Source of the DNA: Virgibacillus oceani
Lineage (GTDB): Bacteria; Bacillota; Bacilli; Bacillales; Amphibacillaceae
Length of the DNA: 64,000 bases
Assembly: GCF_014638995.1 (NCBI RefSeq)
Contig: NZ_BMFR01000005.1
Location: 124,001 to 188,000, forward strand
Direction of reading: 5' to 3'
Part shown: piece after piece, positions 62,302-64,000 of the stretch
How the letters are laid out: each line of letters begins with the position of its first letter
How positions within the stretch are numbered: position 1 is the first letter of the stretch
The notes under the pieces: model-generated
Databases searched by the model: none
What the model saw: only the letters and a program-made list of their open reading frames with translations
What the model was told of the DNA's origin: nothing
Position numbers and translations under genes: made by a program

Positions 62302-63621
62302 CTATACCAAAAGACCATAAGGCGATTCCAGGCATTCTTTCAGCTCTGTCAAAAATGCCGCTGCTGGAGCACCATCTATTGCACGATGATCAAAAGAAAG
62401 ACTAAGTACCATCATCGGCCGAATTTCCATTGCATTGTCTATAGCAACTGGCTTCCTGACAATTCTTCCAACACCAAGGATCGCTGTTTCCGGTGGATTA
62501 ATAATGGGGGTAAATCCATCAATTGCGTACATGCCCAAATTACTTATTGTAAACGTACTGCCCGACATTTCTTCTGGGGTTAATTGATTATTTCTTGCTT
62601 TCTTACCGAGTGTTTTGCTCATTACCGTTAGTTCCGCCAATCCTTTTGCTTCAGCATGTTGAATAGATGGAACAATTAAACCATTTTCTACTGCAACCGC
62701 TAGTCCAAGATGAACGGATTTATTTAAAATAATTTCATTTTCAATCAATGATGCATTAACATATGGATGGCTGCCCAATACATGTGCCGTTGTTTTCATA
62801 ATGATTTCCGTGTAGGAGAGCCGATATCCTGTTTGCTCCTCAATAATTGGTAATAAAGCTTGACGCATTTCCATTGCTTTTGTCATATCGACATCAGTCG
62901 TTAACGTCACGTGAGGAATGGAACGGGCACTTTCAAGCATTTTTGCAGCCACAGCTTTTCGCAGTCCTTTTAATTGAATACGTTCCGGTTCGTCACTGCT
63001 CGCTGTATCATGTCCGATTACATCAGCTTTCGTAATTTTATTTCGCGATCCCGTACCCTGCACATTGTGTAAGTTTATTCCTTTGTCCTTAGCAATTTTT
63101 TCCGCAAGCGGAGTAGAAAGCTTCGTCTCTGTTTGACTTACCATTTCCGCAACATCCTGTTCCTGAATTCGCCCTTTTGGTCCTGAACCTTGAATGGAAT
63201 GCAGCGAAATTTCATTTTCACGTGCAACTCTGCGCGCGGATGGGGTTGCACGTACTTTATTCGATTGACTCTCCTTTACATTTGATTCCGTTTCCGTTGC
63301 CTCCGTAGTGCTGCTAGACTCACGTTCTTCCATTGACCCTTCTTGATCATTTCCAACAGGAGGATCTTTAGGAACTGCTTCGCTCTCTTCACCAATATAG
63401 GCAATTACCGTATTAACTGGAATCTCGTCATCTAGTTGATAGTATTTTTTTAACAATGTGCCTTCTTCATAGGATTCTACTTCGATATTGATTTTGTCAG
63501 TCATAATTTCAAACAAGGGTTCACCAATTTCGACTGATTCCCCCTCTTCTTTGAACCATTGAAGCAAGGTGCCAACTTCCATCGTACTGCTCAGTTTTGG
63601 CATAAATACTTCTTTTGCCAT
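62302..63621 (-). CDS. 2-oxoacid/acetoin dehydrogenase E2 (dihydrolipoamide acyltransferase) with two E3-binding domains
   Basis: 439 residues. An N-terminal lipoyl domain carries the lipoyl lysine at residue 43 (EIMTDKINIEVES). An acidic Ser/Thr/Glu linker (80-122) follows, then two peripheral-subunit-binding domains in tandem (about 124-160, RATPSARRVARENEI; and 168-204, LSTPLAEKIAKDKGI), where one is usual. The catalytic domain ends with SFDHRAIDG (His412). Substrate class (acetoin, pyruvate or branched-chain) cannot be fixed without the E1 alpha gene outside the window; the E2 pattern and the gene order fit an acetoin dehydrogenase-like system. Confidence 0.9.
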   Translation of the reverse strand: MAKEVFMPKLSSTMEVGTLLQWFKEEGESVEIGEPLFEIMTDKINIEVESYEEGTLLKKYYQLDDEIPVNTVIAYIGEESEAVPKDPPVGNDQEGSMEERESSSTTEATETESNVKESQSNKVRATPSARRVARENEISLHSIQGSGPKGRIQEQDVAEMVSQTETKLSTPLAEKIAKDKGINLHNVQGTGSRNKITKADVIGHDTASSDEPERIQLKGLRKAVAAKMLESARSIPHVTLTTDVDMTKAMEMRQALLPIIEEQTGYRLSYTEIIMKTTAHVLGSHPYVNASLIENEIILNKSVHLGLAVAVENGLIVPSIQHAEAKGLAELTVMSKTLGKKARNNQLTPEEMSGSTFTISNLGMYAIDGFTPIINPPETAILGVGRIVRKPVAIDNAMEIRPMMVLSLSFDHRAIDGAPAAAFLTELKECLESPYGLLV

Positions 63622-63633
63622 GTGAAACCCTCC

Positions 63634-63999
63634 TTATGCCCTGTTTAACGTGTCCTTGACAGCTTGTATAATATCGGGAACCTGTGGTACTGCTGATTTT
63701 TCCAATTCGGGATTATAAGGGATTGGTGCTGCTACACCACCCAATCGTCTAATCGGTGCATCCATATAATCAAACGCTTCACTTTCCGCAATCATACTGG
63801 CAATTTCGCCACCATAACCGCCACGCTTCACAGCTTCATGTACGACTACAGCACGTCCTGTTTTCGAAACCGATTTTACAATTGTTTCTTCATCTAACGG
63901 GACGAGTGTACGGGGATCGATCACTTCTGCGCTAATTCCGTCCTTCTCCAGTTCTTCTGCCGCTTCAAGAGCCCGATGAACCATTATTGCGGTCGCCAC
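63634..63999 (-). CDS. 2-oxoacid/acetoin dehydrogenase E1 beta subunit, C-terminal part
   Basis: The window edge cuts this gene; 121 C-terminal residues are present. [39 protein letters not shown] and the final [18 protein letters not shown] block are typical of the transketolase C-terminal domain of E1 beta subunits. With E1 alpha (outside) it would decarboxylate the substrate with thiamine diphosphate and pass the acyl group to E2. It lies 12 bases upstream of the E2 gene. Confidence 0.93.
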   Translation of the reverse strand: MATAIMVHRALEAAEELEKDGISAEVIDPRTLVPLDEETIVKSVSKTGRAVVVHEAVKRGGYGGEIASMIAESEAFDYMDAPIRRLGGVAAPIPYNPELEKSAVPQVPDIIQAVKDTLNRA

Positions 64000-64000
64000 A

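Overview
The window looks like the chromosome of a low-GC Gram-positive member of the Bacillaceae, probably a halotolerant relative of Oceanobacillus, Virgibacillus or Lentibacillus. The base composition is AT-rich, strong Shine-Dalgarno sites and TTG/GTG starts are frequent, and a full wall teichoic acid gene set is present. The genus is inferred from gene content and style only. Most of the window is one large cell-surface glycopolymer region.

Region 1 (1-14.5 kb, minus strand) is an exopolysaccharide operon read from a candidate promoter near 14.45 kb. It runs: EpsC/PglF-type 4,6-dehydratase, Wzz chain-length protein, glycosyltransferase, UDP-HexNAc dehydrogenase, glycosyltransferase, Wzy-like polymerase, asparagine-synthase-like amidotransferase, Wzx flippase, phosphoglycosyl transferase, PglD/EpsM-type acetyltransferase, PglE/EpsN-type aminotransferase, and the first 40 codons of an MBOAT O-acetyltransferase cut by the window edge. 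Together these predict a di-N-acetylbacillosamine-primed polymer containing uronic acids (perhaps amidated) and O-acetyl groups.

Region 2 (14.5-20.5 kb) holds a family-2 glycosyltransferase broken by two single-base frameshifts, two LCP ligases that attach glycopolymers to the wall, TagA and TagO. Region 3 (20.6-28.7 kb) is a second Wzx/Wzy-type cluster. A glycosyltransferase reads leftwards; polymerase, glycosyltransferase, polysaccharide pyruvyl transferase, a QueC-like PP-loop ATPase, a second Wzx and a glycerophosphodiesterase read rightwards as a tightly overlapping operon.

Region 4 (28.7-52.3 kb) is a teichoic acid factory. It has six TagB/TagF-type polyol-phosphate transferase genes (seven catalytic domains), an IspD/TarI-like cytidylyltransferase with an SDR reductase, the TagGH exporter, an O-antigen-ligase-like membrane protein, a wall glucosaminidase with tandem repeats, and two tandem tagD-tagB pairs. 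Inside it lies the most unusual set: two paralogous ATP-grasp/acylphosphatase fusion proteins flanking a TPR-alpha/beta-hydrolase. Each fusion paralogue has lost a key residue in a different domain.

Region 5 (52.3-64 kb) is ordinary metabolism: an amino acid permease, a DUF6270 protein, a glucitol-type PTS operon with GutM, a SorC-type regulator and a SAF-domain oxidoreductase in place of a sorbitol-6-phosphate dehydrogenase, and the 3' half of a 2-oxoacid/acetoin dehydrogenase operon. A 0.75-kb GC-rich array of about 36 repeats of 21 bp separates the last two. A roughly 160-bp structured intergenic element lies at 32.7 kb.
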